Of a DNA stretch of 64,000 nt, positions 7,997-16,804 are shown one piece after another. Within the stretch, counting starts at the first letter, position 1. Every line of letters starts with the position of its first letter. The stretch lies in NCBI RefSeq assembly GCF_004331465.1, contig NZ_SJKB01000006.1:62001-126000 (forward strand), written 5' to 3'. The notes beneath the pieces are model-generated. The model made no database searches and was not told the origin of the DNA. It saw only the letters and a list, made by a program, of their open reading frames with translations. The stretch comes from Kribbella pittospori. GTDB taxonomy: Bacteria > Actinomycetota > Actinomycetes > Propionibacteriales > Kribbellaceae. The position numbers and the translations under genes were made by a program.

Positions 7997-9577
7997 CTAG
8001 AGGGGGTCGATGTCGGTCAGGGTCTCCGGCGTCAGCTCGAGCCAGCGGGTGATGCCGATCTCGCGCAGGAACGGCACGTCGTGGCTCGCGATGATGACCG
8101 CACCGCTGTACGACGAGAGCGCGTCCTTGAGCTGGGCGACGCTGGCCAGATCGAGGTTGTTGGTCGGCTCGTCGAGCATCAGCAACTGCGGCGGCGGGTC
8201 GGCCAGCAGCAGCGCGGCCAGCGTCGCCCGGAAGCGTTCACCACCGGACAAGGTGCTCACCAACTGATCGGCAGCCCGGCCACGGAACAGGAAGCGAGCC
8301 AGCCGCGACCGGCGTTCCTGGTTCTCCGTGCCCGTCGCCAGCAACGCCAGGTTGTCCACGATCGACAGGTCGTCGCGGAGCAGGTCGAGCCGCTGCGGCA
8401 GGTACCGGAACGGGACGACCGGCAACGAATCGCTCGTGATCGACTGCAGCAGCGTCGTCTTGCCCGCACCGTTCGGCCCGGTCAGCGCGATCCGCTCCGG
8501 CCCGCGGATCTCCAGATCCACGGTCGCCCCGGTGCGGAGCTTGTGCTCCTCCAGCCGGAGCACGACCCGCCCGGCCGGTACGGCGGTCTTCGGCAGGTCG
8601 ACGCGGATCGACTCGTCGTCGTGGACCTTCGCCTCCGCGTCGGCCACCGCCTCCTGCGCCGACTCGAGCCGCTCGGACTGCATCCCGAGATGCTTGCCCG
8701 CCGACACCTGGGCCGACCGCTTGAGCCCGCCGGCGATGATCTTCGGGATCCCGCCCTGCTCGAATGCCCGCTGGCCCCGCGCCCGGCGCTGGTCCATCTT
8801 CATCCGCGCCTCGACCAGATCGCGCTTCTGCTTGCGGGCGTCGGCCTCGGCCGCCCGGAGCGTCCGCTCGGCCGCCTCCTGCTCGACCTCGACCGCCTCC
8901 TCGTACGCCGTCAGGTTGCCGCCGTACCAGGTGATGGCGCCCTTGCGCAGGTCACCGATCTGGTCGACCCGGTCGAGCAGTTCGCGGTCGTGGCTGACGA
9001 TCAGCAACGCACCACGGAACTGGTCGACGGCGTCGTACAGGTGCCGGCGAGCCCGCAGGTCGAGGTTGTTGGTCGGCTCGTCGAGCAGCAGTACGTCGGG
9101 ACGGCGCAGCAACTCGGCGGCCAGGCCGAGCAGGATCGTCTCGCCGCCGGACAGCTCACCGACGCTGCGGTCGAGGTCGATCGCGCCCAGGCCGAGCTTG
9201 CCCAGCAGCGCCTCGGCGCGTTCGTCGACGTCCCACTCGTCGCCGACGATCGCGAAGTTCTGCTCCGAGGCGTCACCGGACTCGATCGCGGTGACGGCGC
9301 GGCGGATCGCGTCGATGCCGAGCGCCTGGTCGACCCGCAGACCGGTGTCGAGGGTCAGGTCCTGAGGCAGGTACCCGAGCTCGCCGGCCACCCGGATCGT
9401 GCCACGCTGCGGCGTCAGCCGGCCCGCGATCAGCCGCAGCAGCGTCGACTTGCCGGCGCCGTTGCGGCCGACCAGACCGGACCGCACCGGTCCGGCGACG
9501 AAGTTGAGCCCGTCGAACAGGACGTCGCCGTCCGGCCAGGCGAAGAAGAGGTCCGTACAGGTCAGGGAATTACTCAT
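7997..9577 (-). CDS. ABC-F family ATPase (ribosome-associated type)
   Basis: 526 aa from ATG 9577 (ORF is open 14 codons further up, but the GGAG at 9587-9590 lies 9 bases before this ATG). Two ABC modules: Walker A GRNGAGKS and GPNGAGKT, signatures LSGGE twice, Walker B LLLDEPTNN and LMLDEPTNN, separated by a charged linker rich in Lys/Arg/Glu, and no membrane segments. This is the ABC-F architecture of translation factors and ribosome-protection antibiotic-resistance proteins. The unusual leader upstream supports drug- or translation-responsive expression. Whether it is housekeeping or resistance cannot be settled from sequence. Confidence 0.92.
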   Translation of the reverse strand: MSNSLTCTDLFFAWPDGDVLFDGLNFVAGPVRSGLVGRNGAGKSTLLRLIAGRLTPQRGTIRVAGELGYLPQDLTLDTGLRVDQALGIDAIRRAVTAIESGDASEQNFAIVGDEWDVDERAEALLGKLGLGAIDLDRSVGELSGGETILLGLAAELLRRPDVLLLDEPTNNLDLRARRHLYDAVDQFRGALLIVSHDRELLDRVDQIGDLRKGAITWYGGNLTAYEEAVEVEQEAAERTLRAAEADARKQKRDLVEARMKMDQRRARGQRAFEQGGIPKIIAGGLKRSAQVSAGKHLGMQSERLESAQEAVADAEAKVHDDESIRVDLPKTAVPAGRVVLRLEEHKLRTGATVDLEIRGPERIALTGPNGAGKTTLLQSITSDSLPVVPFRYLPQRLDLLRDDLSIVDNLALLATGTENQERRSRLARFLFRGRAADQLVSTLSGGERFRATLAALLLADPPPQLLMLDEPTNNLDLASVAQLKDALSSYSGAVIIASHDVPFLREIGITRWLELTPETLTDIDPL

Positions 9578-9585
9578 GTGCGTGT

Positions 9586-9661
9586 ACTCCGAAACGAGGT
9601 CTTGGACGAGACCGCGCACCAGAACGGGCGGCGGTCACCGGCTGCAGAAAGACCTCGGAGT
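9586..9661 (-). promoter_or_regulatory. Leader inverted repeat sequestering the ABC-F ribosome binding site
   Basis: In the mRNA direction the arm ACTCCGAGGTCTT (9661-9649) is complementary to AAGACCTCG-TTTC-GGAGT (9603-9586), apart from a 5-base bulge. The GGAG of the downstream arm is the probable ribosome binding site of the ABC-F gene, so the hairpin would hide it. A 22-codon reading frame rich in Arg (GTG at about 9638, stop overlapping the ABC-F start as ATGAGTAA) runs through the loop and second arm. This is the layout expected for ribosome-mediated attenuation; the uORF has only a weak upstream GAGG. Confidence 0.5.
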
Positions 9662-9700
9662 TACAACGCGACCCCTGACGTCGGGAATGGGACGCCCACC

Positions 9701-9730
9701 AGAGTAGCGGGCCGTGCTTCACCGCTTCAA
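9701..9730 (-). promoter_or_regulatory. Putative promoter of the ABC-F gene
   Basis: On the minus strand TTGAAG (9730-9725) and TACTCT (9706-9701) are separated by 18 bp. The predicted transcription start lies near 9694, giving a leader of roughly 115 nt before ATG 9577. The promoter overlaps the 5'-distal end of the small membrane-protein gene upstream. Confidence 0.45.
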
Positions 9731-9936
9731 CCATTTTCCCGGCGCTTGCGCCAGGCAACGATCACCAGGTCGACCAGGGCGACGACCGCCAGCACCACGC
9801 AGGTGATCACGTAGCCGGCCGGTACGTCGTACGCCGCGAACAAGATCGCGGACGTGACGAACAGCGCCACGCCGAAGCAGGACAGCACCAGGCGCAGCGT
9901 CAGCGCACTCCGGGGTGGCGGCGGCTCGAACGCCAT
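9727..9936 (-). CDS. Small two-helix membrane protein (DUF6343-like)
   Basis: 69 aa with two hydrophobic segments (about residues 14-34 and 40-61) and a basic tail RKRRENG. The start region PPPRSALTLRLVLSCFG resembles the actinobacterial DUF6343 family of unknown function. Its ATG at 9936 follows the GntR gene stop by 14 bp, so the two are probably co-transcribed. Nothing in the sequence indicates an activity; a small membrane-embedded protein is all that can be claimed. Confidence 0.7.
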   Translation of the reverse strand: MAFEPPPPRSALTLRLVLSCFGVALFVTSAILFAAYDVPAGYVITCVVLAVVALVDLVIVAWRKRRENG

Positions 9937-9950
9937 ACCACCGGACTACC

Positions 9951-10622
9951 TCAGGGCGCCTTGCGGAGCCAGGTCTCGACGCCGGCGATGTGGGCGGTCA
10001 TCCAGGCACGGGCGGCCTCGGCGTCGCCGGCCTCGATCGCGTCCAGGATCGCAGCGTGCTCGGACAGCGTCCGCTCGACCGCGCCGGCCTGGGTGACACC
10101 GCGCCAGATCCGGGCCCGCTGGGTGGCACCGGAGATGCCGTCGAGCAGCGAGCAGACCACCATGTTCCCGGTCGCCTCGGCGATGCCGCGGTGGAACTGC
10201 AGGTCGTTGGCGACCAGCTCCTCCACCTCGGCATCGGGCGTGAGGTCGCTACACAGCAGCCGCAGGTCGGTCACCTGTTCCCGGCTGATCCGGGTCGCGG
10301 CGAGCGCGGCGACTCCTGGCTCGAGCAGCCGCCGGACCTCGAAGAACTGCAGCACGGAGTCGTCGCGGTGCAGGTCGACCATGAAGTTCAGCGCGTCGAG
10401 CAGATGCGCCGAGTCCAGGCTGGTGACGTAGGTGCCGTCGCCGTGCCGGACGTCGAGGACATTGACCAGCGTCAACGCCTTCACCGCTTCGCGCAGCGAG
10501 TTCCGCGACAGGCCGAGCCGTGCCGCGAGGTCCGCCTCCTTCGGCAGCCGATCCCCCGGCCCCAGTTCCCCCGAGGTGATCATCCCTTTGATCTTGACGA
10601 TCGCCTCATCCGTCAACGCCAT
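9951..10622 (-). CDS. GntR-family transcriptional regulator, FadR/FCD type
   Basis: 223 aa. Residues 1-70 hold the winged helix-turn-helix (LPKEADLAARLGLSRNSLREAVKAL, then DVRHGDGTYV). The rest is an all-helical FCD ligand domain with Asp/His metal-ligand candidates (ANDLQFHRGIAEATGN, SEHAAILDAIEAGD). Such regulators respond to organic or sugar acids. It is divergent from the DUF3052 gene with 118 bp between. It could in principle act on the fucD operator at 2491, but there is no matching palindrome near its own start, so that link is only a possibility. Confidence 0.9.
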   Translation of the reverse strand: MALTDEAIVKIKGMITSGELGPGDRLPKEADLAARLGLSRNSLREAVKALTLVNVLDVRHGDGTYVTSLDSAHLLDALNFMVDLHRDDSVLQFFEVRRLLEPGVAALAATRISREQVTDLRLLCSDLTPDAEVEELVANDLQFHRGIAEATGNMVVCSLLDGISGATQRARIWRGVTQAGAVERTLSEHAAILDAIEAGDAEAARAWMTAHIAGVETWLRKAP

Positions 10623-10740
10623 CTGGTCAGTATGCCGCTCGCACCACTCAACGACGTACCGAGACAGCGTCCACTTCGAAGGTCATTTCCGGCAGGGCGA
10701 GTGGTCGACGATGTACGTCCGCAACTGGAAGCATCCGGCC

Positions 10741-11151
10741 ATGAGCACCACACCGGGATATTCGGGGAAGACACTGGCGGCGAAGCTGGGGATCAAGGCC
10801 GAGCATGCGGTGTTGGTGGACGGGGCGCCGGAGGGGTTCGTGGTCGAGGGGTTGCCCGAAGGCGTGGCGGTGGCGCGGCGGTTGGGGCGGGGGCCGTACG
10901 ACGTGGTGCTCGCGTTCTGTCCGGATCGGGGGCGACTCGTCAAGCGGTTCCCGGTGTTGCTGCAGCGGACAGCGACCGCGGGGATGATCTGGATTGCGTG
11001 GCCGAAGCGCTCGTCCGGCGTACCGACGGACCTGGACGAGAACGGGATTCGCGAGCTGGCGCTGCCGCTCGGCGTCGTCGACGTGAAGGTGTGTGCGGTC
11101 GACGCAACCTGGTCCGGTCTCAAGCTGGTTCGGCGGCTGGGTAATCGGTGA
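10741..11151 (+). CDS. DUF3052 family protein
   Basis: 136 aa from ATG 10741. PGYSGKTLAAKLGIKAEH at the start and the later LVKRFPVLLQRTATAGMIWIAWPK are typical of DUF3052, a small cytosolic family widespread in actinobacteria with no known reaction. The C-terminal part ends in VVDVKVCAVDATWSGLKLVRR, also characteristic. The open frame continues upstream, but that region overlaps the divergent GntR gene. It stands alone between the regulator and the long leader of kgd. Confidence 0.85.
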   Translation: MSTTPGYSGKTLAAKLGIKAEHAVLVDGAPEGFVVEGLPEGVAVARRLGRGPYDVVLAFCPDRGRLVKRFPVLLQRTATAGMIWIAWPKRSSGVPTDLDENGIRELALPLGVVDVKVCAVDATWSGLKLVRRLGNR

Positions 11152-11577
11152 AGACCAGTCGGGGGGAAGTGGACTGATCCGGAGGGTGACGTTGGCCACA
11201 TTTCTGCACAGTCGTGATCATCACCCGGGGCGAGTGCGCAACTGCATACAGTGGCCAGTTAGGCTGGAACGGTACACCGTGGGTCACCGTCAGAGTCGCC
11301 GGAAACCCTCCACTGCAAGGCGTCCCGGACCCCCTCGGACCGGACGGCAGAGCATCGGCCGATCACCGTCGCGCCGATGAGCTGAAACACCTGTCAGCAC
11401 AGTGTTTCAGGCCTCGAGCGATCCAGTCGCCAAAGCCCGACCACCCGACACACTGGTCCGGTGGTCCCAGGCTGTGGAAGAGGGTCGCGTGCTATTAGCC
11501 TTGCCCTGGGGAACCACCCATAACATCAGCATTAACCACCGCGGTACCGGACCCGATCGGAAGAGGCGAACTGCCAA
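11152..11577 (+). other. 426-bp gene-free region upstream of kgd
   Basis: No plausible gene here. A TAGGCT -10-like hexamer lies at 11260-11265, which would give a 5' UTR over 300 nt. A 9-bp inverted repeat (11382-11410, separate entry) lies in the middle, and GAAGAGG before the GTG start serves kgd. I do not recognise a known riboswitch. The length and the structured element suggest regulated expression of 2-oxoglutarate metabolism. Confidence 0.5.
11382..11410. promoter_or_regulatory. 9-bp inverted repeat in the kgd leader
   Basis: CTGAAACAC (11382-11390) and GTGTTTCAG (11402-11410) are perfectly complementary across an 11-base spacer. There is no T-run, so a terminator is unlikely. It could be an operator with half sites about two helical turns apart or an RNA hairpin in the long leader. 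Confidence 0.4.
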
Positions 11578-14500
11578 GTGGCCACCGAGCCATCAGACAC
11601 AAATCCCCTAGCAGCCTTCGGTGCGAACGAATGGCTGGTCGACGAGCTGTACGAGAAGTACCTGCAGGACCCGAATTCGGTGGATCCGGCGTGGCTCGCC
11701 TATTTCAAGAGTGACAGCTTCAAGGCATCCCAGCCTGGTGACGCGAAGCCGGTGACGAGCACCCCGGCCGACGCTCCCCGGCCCGACGCCGTGTCGGACA
11801 ACAAGACTCCCGAGGCACCGAGCCGCGGCACTGTGCCGTCCGCGCCGGCCTCGAGCGCTCCTGCCGCGGCCGCAGCCGCCACGCAGACCCCGGCCACGCA
11901 GACCGTACCGCAGAGCCAGCCCGCAGCGAAGCAAGCGCCGGCCCCGACGGCCGCCGCCCCGACCGGAGGCACGGTGAACCAGCCGCCCAGCGCGCAGCCC
12001 AAGCCCAAGGCCACTCCCGCCACCACCGCGGACGCCGAGCGCCAGATCATGCGCGGCGCGCCCGCGCGGACGGCGCAGAACATGGAGACCAGCCTCCAGG
12101 TGCCGACGGCGACCAGCGTCCGGCAGGTCCCGGTCAAGCTGCTGATCGACAACCGCATCGTCATCAACAACCACCTCAAGCGCGCCCGCGGCGGCAAGGT
12201 CTCCTTCACCCACCTGATCGGCTGGGCGCTGGTGAAGGCGCTGAAGACGCTGCCGGAGATGAACGCGTCGTACGACGAGACCGACGGCAAGCCGACCCAC
12301 GTCCAGCCGCAGCACATCAACCTCGGCCTGGCCATCGACATGCAGAAGCCGGACGGCACCCGGCAGCTGCTGGTGCCGTCGATCAAGGCCGCCGAGACGA
12401 TGACGTTCGCCGAGTTCTGGATGGCCTACGAGGACGTCGTCCGCCGGGCCCGGGACAACAAGCTCGCGCTGCCCGACTTCCAGGGCACCACGATCAGCCT
12501 GACCAACCCGGGCACGATCGGCACCCAGCACTCGGTGCCGCGGCTGATGGCCGGCCAGGGCTGCATCGTCGGCGTCGGCGCGATGGAGTACCCGCCGGAG
12601 TACCAGGGTGCGGCCGACGAGACGATGGCCAAGCTCGCGGTCAGCAAGGTGATGACGCTGACCTCGACGTACGACCACCGGATCATCCAGGGCGCCCAGT
12701 CGGGTGAGTTCCTGCGCCGGCTGCACCAGTTGCTGCTCGGCCAGGAGGGCTTCTTCGACGAGATCTTCCAGTCGCTGCGGATCCCGTACGAGCCGATCCG
12801 CTGGGCCGCCGACCTCCCGCACAGCCACGAGGAGGACGTCTCCAAGCAGGCGCGCATCCTCGAGATGATCCACGCCTACCGGGTCCGCGGTCACATCATG
12901 GCCGACACCGACCCGCTGGAGTACAAGCAGCGCAGCCACCCGGACCTGGACGTGGCCACCCACGGCCTGACCCTTTGGGACCTGGACCGCGAGTTCGCCA
13001 CCGGCTCGTTCGGGGCGGCCAGCGAGCGCAAGTTCATGAAGCTGCGCGAGATCCTCGGCATCCTGCGCGACTCGTACTGCCGGACCACCGGTATCGAGTA
13101 CATGCACATCCAGGACCCCGAGCAGCGCAAGTGGATCCAGGAGCGGGTCGAGCGGCCGCACACCAAGGTGCCGCGCGAGGAGCAGTTGCGGATCCTGGCC
13201 AAGCTGAACGAGGCCGAGGCGTTCGAGACCTTCCTGCAGACCAAGTACGTCGGCCAGAAGCGGTTCTCGCTGGAGGGTGGCGAGACCACCATCCCGCTGC
13301 TCGACGAGCTCTGCGAGGAGGCGGCCGGCGCCGGCCTGGACGAGGTCGTCATCGGGATGGCGCACCGCGGCCGGCTGAACGTGCTGGCCAACATCGTCGG
13401 CAAGTCGTACGGCCAGATCTTCCGCGAGTTCGACGGCAACATCGACCCGCGGACCGTGCAGGGCTCCGGTGACGTCAAGTACCACCTGGGCGCCGAGGGC
13501 GAGTTCGTCTCCGAGTTCGGCGACAAGATCAAGGTGTCGGTGGCGGCGAACCCGTCCCACCTGGAGACGGTCGACCCGGTGCTCGAGGGCATCGTCCGGG
13601 CCAAGCAGGACATCCTGGACCGCGGCGTCGCCTTCCCGGTGCTGCCGGTGCTGGTCCACGGTGACGCGGCCTTCGCCGGCCAGGGCGTGGTGGCGGAGAC
13701 GCTGAACCTGTCCCAGCTGCGCGGCTACCGCACCGGCGGCACGATCCACGTGATCGTGAACAACCAGGTCGGCTTCACCACCTCGCCGGCCTCGTCCCGC
13801 TCGTCGATGTACTCCACCGACGTGGCCCGGATGGTGCAGGCGCCGATCTTCCACGTCAACGGCGACGACCCCGAGGCCTGTGTCCGGGTCGCCGACCTGG
13901 CCTTCGAGTACCGCCAGGCGTTCAACAAGGACGTCGTCATCGACCTGGTCTGCTACCGCCGCCGCGGTCACAACGAGGGCGACGACCCGAGCTTCACCCA
14001 GCCGCTGATGTACGACTTGATCGAGCAGAAGCGGTCGGTCCGCAAGCTCTACACCGAGGCCCTGATCGGCCGTGGCGACATCACGGTCGAAGAGGCCGAG
14101 CAGGCGATGCGCGACTTCCAGCAGCGGCTCGAGCGGGTGTTCGCCGAGGTCCGCGAGGCGAAGAGCCAGCCGGACACTCCGGCGCCGTACGTGACGGTGC
14201 CGGTCTATCCGGACAAGCCGGAGGGCCCGGACGCGACCGCGACCACGCCCGAGGTGCTGAAGAAGATCGCCGACGCGCACACCACGCTGCCGGAGGGCTT
14301 CACCGTGCACCCGAAGGTGCTGCCCCAGCTGCAGCGCCGGGCGACCGCGATCACCCAGGGTCCGATCGACTGGGCCAGCGCGGAGATCACCGCGTTCGGT
14401 TCGCTGCTGCTGGCCGGGCGGCCGGTGCGGCTCGCCGGCCAGGACAGCCGCCGCGGCACGTTCGTCCAGCGGTTCGCCGCGATCATCGACCGGGTCAACG

Positions 14501-15396
14501 GCCAGGACTATGTCCCGCTGCAGAACCTGGACGAGGGCCAGGCGAACTTCCACGTCTACGACTCGCTGCTGAGCGAGTACGCCGCGCTCGGCTTCGAGTA
14601 CGGGTACTCCGTGGCCCGGCCGGACGCGCTGACCCTGTGGGAGGCGCAGTTCGGTGACTTCGTGAACGGCGCCCAGTCGATCATCGACGAGTACATCTCC
14701 GCCGGTGAGGCGAAGTGGGGCCAGAAGTCGGGTGTCGTGCTGCTGCTGCCGCACGGGTACGAGGGCCAGGGTCCGGACCACTCGTCGGCCCGGGTCGAGC
14801 GCTTCCTCCAGCTGTGCGCGGAGAACGCGATGACGGTGGCCCAGCCGTCGACGCCGGCGTCGTACTTCCACCTCCTGCGCCGGCACACGCTCGGCGAGGA
14901 GCACAACCCGATGATCGTCTTCACGCCGAAGCAGTTGCTGCGGCGCAAGGAGGCGGTGTCGCAGCCGGAGGAGCTGACCCACGGCACCTTCCGGCCGATC
15001 ATCGGCGACGCCGAGGCGGAGGCCACCGCGGGTACGGTCGACCGGATCGTGCTCGCGTCCGGGCGGATCGTCTACGACCTGCTGGCCGAGCGGAAGAAGG
15101 CGGAGCCGGACAAGATCAGCACCGCGGTCATCCGCGTCGAGCAGCTCTACCCGCTGCCGAGTGACGAGATCGTCGCGGAGCTGGCGAAGTACCCGAACGC
15201 GACCGAGATCCGCTGGGTCCAGGACGAGCCCGCGAACCAGGGCCCGTGGCCGTTCATGGCGCTGAACCTGACCGAGCACCTGGGCGGCAAGCCGTTCTAC
15301 CGGGTGTCCCGGCCGGCCATGTCGGCGACCTCGGTGGGCTCGATGGGCGCGCATCAGGCCGAGCAGTCCACGCTGCTGAAGCAGGCCTTCAGCTGA
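11578..15396 (+). CDS. kgd: Multifunctional 2-oxoglutarate decarboxylase/dehydrogenase E1-E2 (Kgd/OdhA)
   Basis: 1272 aa, the length of actinobacterial Kgd/OdhA. N-terminal segment (about 1-35, NPLAAFGANEWLVDELYEKY) is the E1 leader; an Ala/Pro-rich linker follows to about 145; a lipoyl-less E2 succinyltransferase core ends with the DHR catalytic motif (STYDHRIIQGAQSGEF, about 360); then the thiamine-diphosphate E1 with GMAHRGRLNVLAN and the C-terminal transketolase-like half. It feeds 2-oxoglutarate into the TCA cycle. GTG start at 11578 with GAAGAGG upstream. GarA-type control is known in mycobacteria; no GarA gene is in the window. Confidence 0.96.
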   Translation: MATEPSDTNPLAAFGANEWLVDELYEKYLQDPNSVDPAWLAYFKSDSFKASQPGDAKPVTSTPADAPRPDAVSDNKTPEAPSRGTVPSAPASSAPAAAAAATQTPATQTVPQSQPAAKQAPAPTAAAPTGGTVNQPPSAQPKPKATPATTADAERQIMRGAPARTAQNMETSLQVPTATSVRQVPVKLLIDNRIVINNHLKRARGGKVSFTHLIGWALVKALKTLPEMNASYDETDGKPTHVQPQHINLGLAIDMQKPDGTRQLLVPSIKAAETMTFAEFWMAYEDVVRRARDNKLALPDFQGTTISLTNPGTIGTQHSVPRLMAGQGCIVGVGAMEYPPEYQGAADETMAKLAVSKVMTLTSTYDHRIIQGAQSGEFLRRLHQLLLGQEGFFDEIFQSLRIPYEPIRWAADLPHSHEEDVSKQARILEMIHAYRVRGHIMADTDPLEYKQRSHPDLDVATHGLTLWDLDREFATGSFGAASERKFMKLREILGILRDSYCRTTGIEYMHIQDPEQRKWIQERVERPHTKVPREEQLRILAKLNEAEAFETFLQTKYVGQKRFSLEGGETTIPLLDELCEEAAGAGLDEVVIGMAHRGRLNVLANIVGKSYGQIFREFDGNIDPRTVQGSGDVKYHLGAEGEFVSEFGDKIKVSVAANPSHLETVDPVLEGIVRAKQDILDRGVAFPVLPVLVHGDAAFAGQGVVAETLNLSQLRGYRTGGTIHVIVNNQVGFTTSPASSRSSMYSTDVARMVQAPIFHVNGDDPEACVRVADLAFEYRQAFNKDVVIDLVCYRRRGHNEGDDPSFTQPLMYDLIEQKRSVRKLYTEALIGRGDITVEEAEQAMRDFQQRLERVFAEVREAKSQPDTPAPYVTVPVYPDKPEGPDATATTPEVLKKIADAHTTLPEGFTVHPKVLPQLQRRATAITQGPIDWASAEITAFGSLLLAGRPVRLAGQDSRRGTFVQRFAAIIDRVNGQDYVPLQNLDEGQANFHVYDSLLSEYAALGFEYGYSVARPDALTLWEAQFGDFVNGAQSIIDEYISAGEAKWGQKSGVVLLLPHGYEGQGPDHSSARVERFLQLCAENAMTVAQPSTPASYFHLLRRHTLGEEHNPMIVFTPKQLLRRKEAVSQPEELTHGTFRPIIGDAEAEATAGTVDRIVLASGRIVYDLLAERKKAEPDKISTAVIRVEQLYPLPSDEIVAELAKYPNATEIRWVQDEPANQGPWPFMALNLTEHLGGKPFYRVSRPAMSATSVGSMGAHQAEQSTLLKQAFS

Positions 15397-15397
15397 C

Positions 15398-15574
15398 GTG
15401 TACTTCACCGACCGAGGGATCGAGGAGCTCGAGGGCCGGCGTGGCGAGGAAGACGTCACGCTGGCCTGGGTGGCCGAGCGGCTGCGCGAGTTCGTCGACC
15501 TGAACCCCGAGTTCGAGACCCCGATCGAGCGGTTCGCCACCTGGCTGGCCCGCCTCGACGACGAGGACGACTAG
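15398..15574 (+). CDS. DUF6104 small protein
   Basis: 58-aa protein starting at GTG 15398, two bases after the kgd stop. It reads MYFTDRGIEELEGRRGEE and ends WLARLDDEDD, matching the small acidic DUF6104 family that occurs directly downstream of kgd in many actinobacteria. Conservation of the pairing suggests it is co-transcribed and may assist Kgd, but no function is established. The frame is too short for length-filtered gene finders and could be missed. Confidence 0.78.
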   Translation: MYFTDRGIEELEGRRGEEDVTLAWVAERLREFVDLNPEFETPIERFATWLARLDDEDD

Positions 15575-15583
15575 TCTGAGCGA

Positions 15584-16309
15584 ATGCCCTTCGCCGAGCA
15601 GCCGGTACGCCGGGTGGCCGCGGCGGAGGGCGTTCGTCCGTCCGGACCCTGGCCGCACACCATCCCCGCCGTACGGCAACTGCTGACCGACGGTCTTGAC
15701 CTGGATCCCGGTGTCACCTTCCTCGTCGGCGAGAACGGCACCGGCAAGTCCACGCTGGTCGAGGCGATCGCGGTCGCCTACGGCCTGTCGCCCGAAGGCG
15801 GCTCCACCGGAGCCCGGCTGACCACGCGGGCGACGGAGTCGCCGCTGGCGGACGAGCTCCTGCTGACCCGGGGCATCGGCGGCAAGCGGGCCGGCTTCTT
15901 CCTCCGCGCCGAGACCATGCACGGGTTCTACAGCTACCTGGAGGACAACCCGCGCGCCTCGGGCCCGCCGGACGCGGCCTTCCACGAGATGAGCCACGGC
16001 GAGAGCTTCCTGACCCTGATCAACGACCGCTTCACCCGGCGCGGGTTCTACTGCCTGGACGAGCCGGAGTCGGCCCTCTCGTTCTCCAGCAGCCTGGCCG
16101 TGGTCGGCGTACTCAACCGGCTGGCCGAGTCGGGCTCGCAGGTGCTCTGTGCGACCCACTCCCCCGTGATCGCCGCTTTGCCAGGGGCAACAATCCTGGA
16201 GACCGGCGACTGGGGTATCCGGAAGACGGTCTGGGATGACCTCGAGCTCGTGCAGAACTGGCGCGCCTACCTGCGCCACCCCGAGCAGTACCTGCGACTC
16301 ATCCTCTAG
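15584..16309 (+). CDS. AAA-family ATPase (ABC-type, AAA_15/RecF-like)
   Basis: 241-aa soluble ATPase. Walker A VGENGTGKSTLVEAI at about 46-60, a signature-like MSHGESFL near 139, Walker B YCLDEPESALS near 160 and a switch His in CATHSPVIAAL. No membrane or DNA-binding domain. Such single-domain ATPases are widespread chromosomal proteins of unknown role; homologues occur without defence partners, and no nuclease gene is adjacent here. It begins 9 bp after the DUF6104 gene and may be part of the kgd transcript. Confidence 0.85.
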   Translation: MPFAEQPVRRVAAAEGVRPSGPWPHTIPAVRQLLTDGLDLDPGVTFLVGENGTGKSTLVEAIAVAYGLSPEGGSTGARLTTRATESPLADELLLTRGIGGKRAGFFLRAETMHGFYSYLEDNPRASGPPDAAFHEMSHGESFLTLINDRFTRRGFYCLDEPESALSFSSSLAVVGVLNRLAESGSQVLCATHSPVIAALPGATILETGDWGIRKTVWDDLELVQNWRAYLRHPEQYLRLIL

Positions 16310-16333
16310 TGTCCTGAGTCCGACTCAGGACAC

Positions 16334-16690
16334 CTAGTCCGCGTGGGGCGGCCGAGTCCTGCGCGGTGGGTCGGGAGCCAGCGTGCCGTCCGGAGCGATG
16401 TGCTCGAAGATCTGGTCGACCAGGTTCAGGACGTGCGGGTCGTCGACGGTGTAGATGTGCCGGCGGCCTTCGCGGCGGGCGGTGATGATGCCGGCCAGCC
16501 GGAGCTTGCCGAGGTGCTGGCTGGCGGTGGCGATACTCACGCCGACCCGGTCTGCCAGCGTGCCGACGTCGTACTCGCCCTGGGCCGCCAGTGAGACCAG
16601 ATGCAGCCGCACCGGGGCGGACAGCATCGCGAAGGTGCCGGCGGCGGATTCCAGCTGGGCCTTCGTGGGTTCTGGGAACGGTGTCGTCAT
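16334..16690 (-). CDS. ArsR/SmtB-family metalloregulator candidate
   Basis: 118 aa from ATG 16690. The winged helix is evident (LADRVGVSIATASQHLGKLRLAGII, then GRRHIYTVD). It lacks the CxC alpha3 arsenic box (EYDVGTLA in that place). Instead the last helix holds D84-P-H86, ten residues, H97 and an acidic D101, close to the alpha5 DxH-x10-H-x2-E site of Zn/Ni/Co sensors such as SmtB, CzrA and NmtR. It is divergent from a CaCA exchanger across a 20-bp palindrome, so it most likely represses that gene and itself until metal binds. Confidence 0.9.
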   Translation of the reverse strand: MTTPFPEPTKAQLESAAGTFAMLSAPVRLHLVSLAAQGEYDVGTLADRVGVSIATASQHLGKLRLAGIITARREGRRHIYTVDDPHVLNLVDQIFEHIAPDGTLAPDPPRRTRPPHAD

Positions 16691-16759
16691 CGCGCAGTCA
16701 TTGTGACCGCTGGAACGGTCCGAGGGCAGTCCGGCGTGCCGTGGTGATGACGGTCTCAC

Positions 16760-16779
16760 ACTTTCGCAATTGCGAAAGT
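16760..16779. promoter_or_regulatory. 20-bp perfect palindrome, ArsR-type operator
   Basis: ACTTTCGCAATTGCGAAAGT is a perfect palindrome lying 25 bp before the exchanger ATG and 69 bp before the ArsR ATG. Size and symmetry fit the imperfect 12-2-12 operators of the ArsR/SmtB family. Its proximity to the exchanger start implies it covers that promoter. Confidence 0.8.
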
Positions 16780-16804
16780 ATCAAAACGGTGGCAGGCTGG
16801 AACC

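Noticed and set aside
11270..11335. Cobalamin or c-di-AMP riboswitch in the kgd leader
   Set aside because: Only a few short matches to conserved boxes; the order and spacing do not fit either class.
11608..15540. Very long minus-strand open frame of 1310 codons
   Set aside because: It is antisense to kgd; its low-complexity Arg/Leu/Val/Asp-rich translation is a codon-bias shadow.
15584..16309. AAA ATPase as a defence-system component
   Set aside because: No nuclease, toxin or reverse transcriptase partner is adjacent, and the gene sits in a housekeeping context after kgd.
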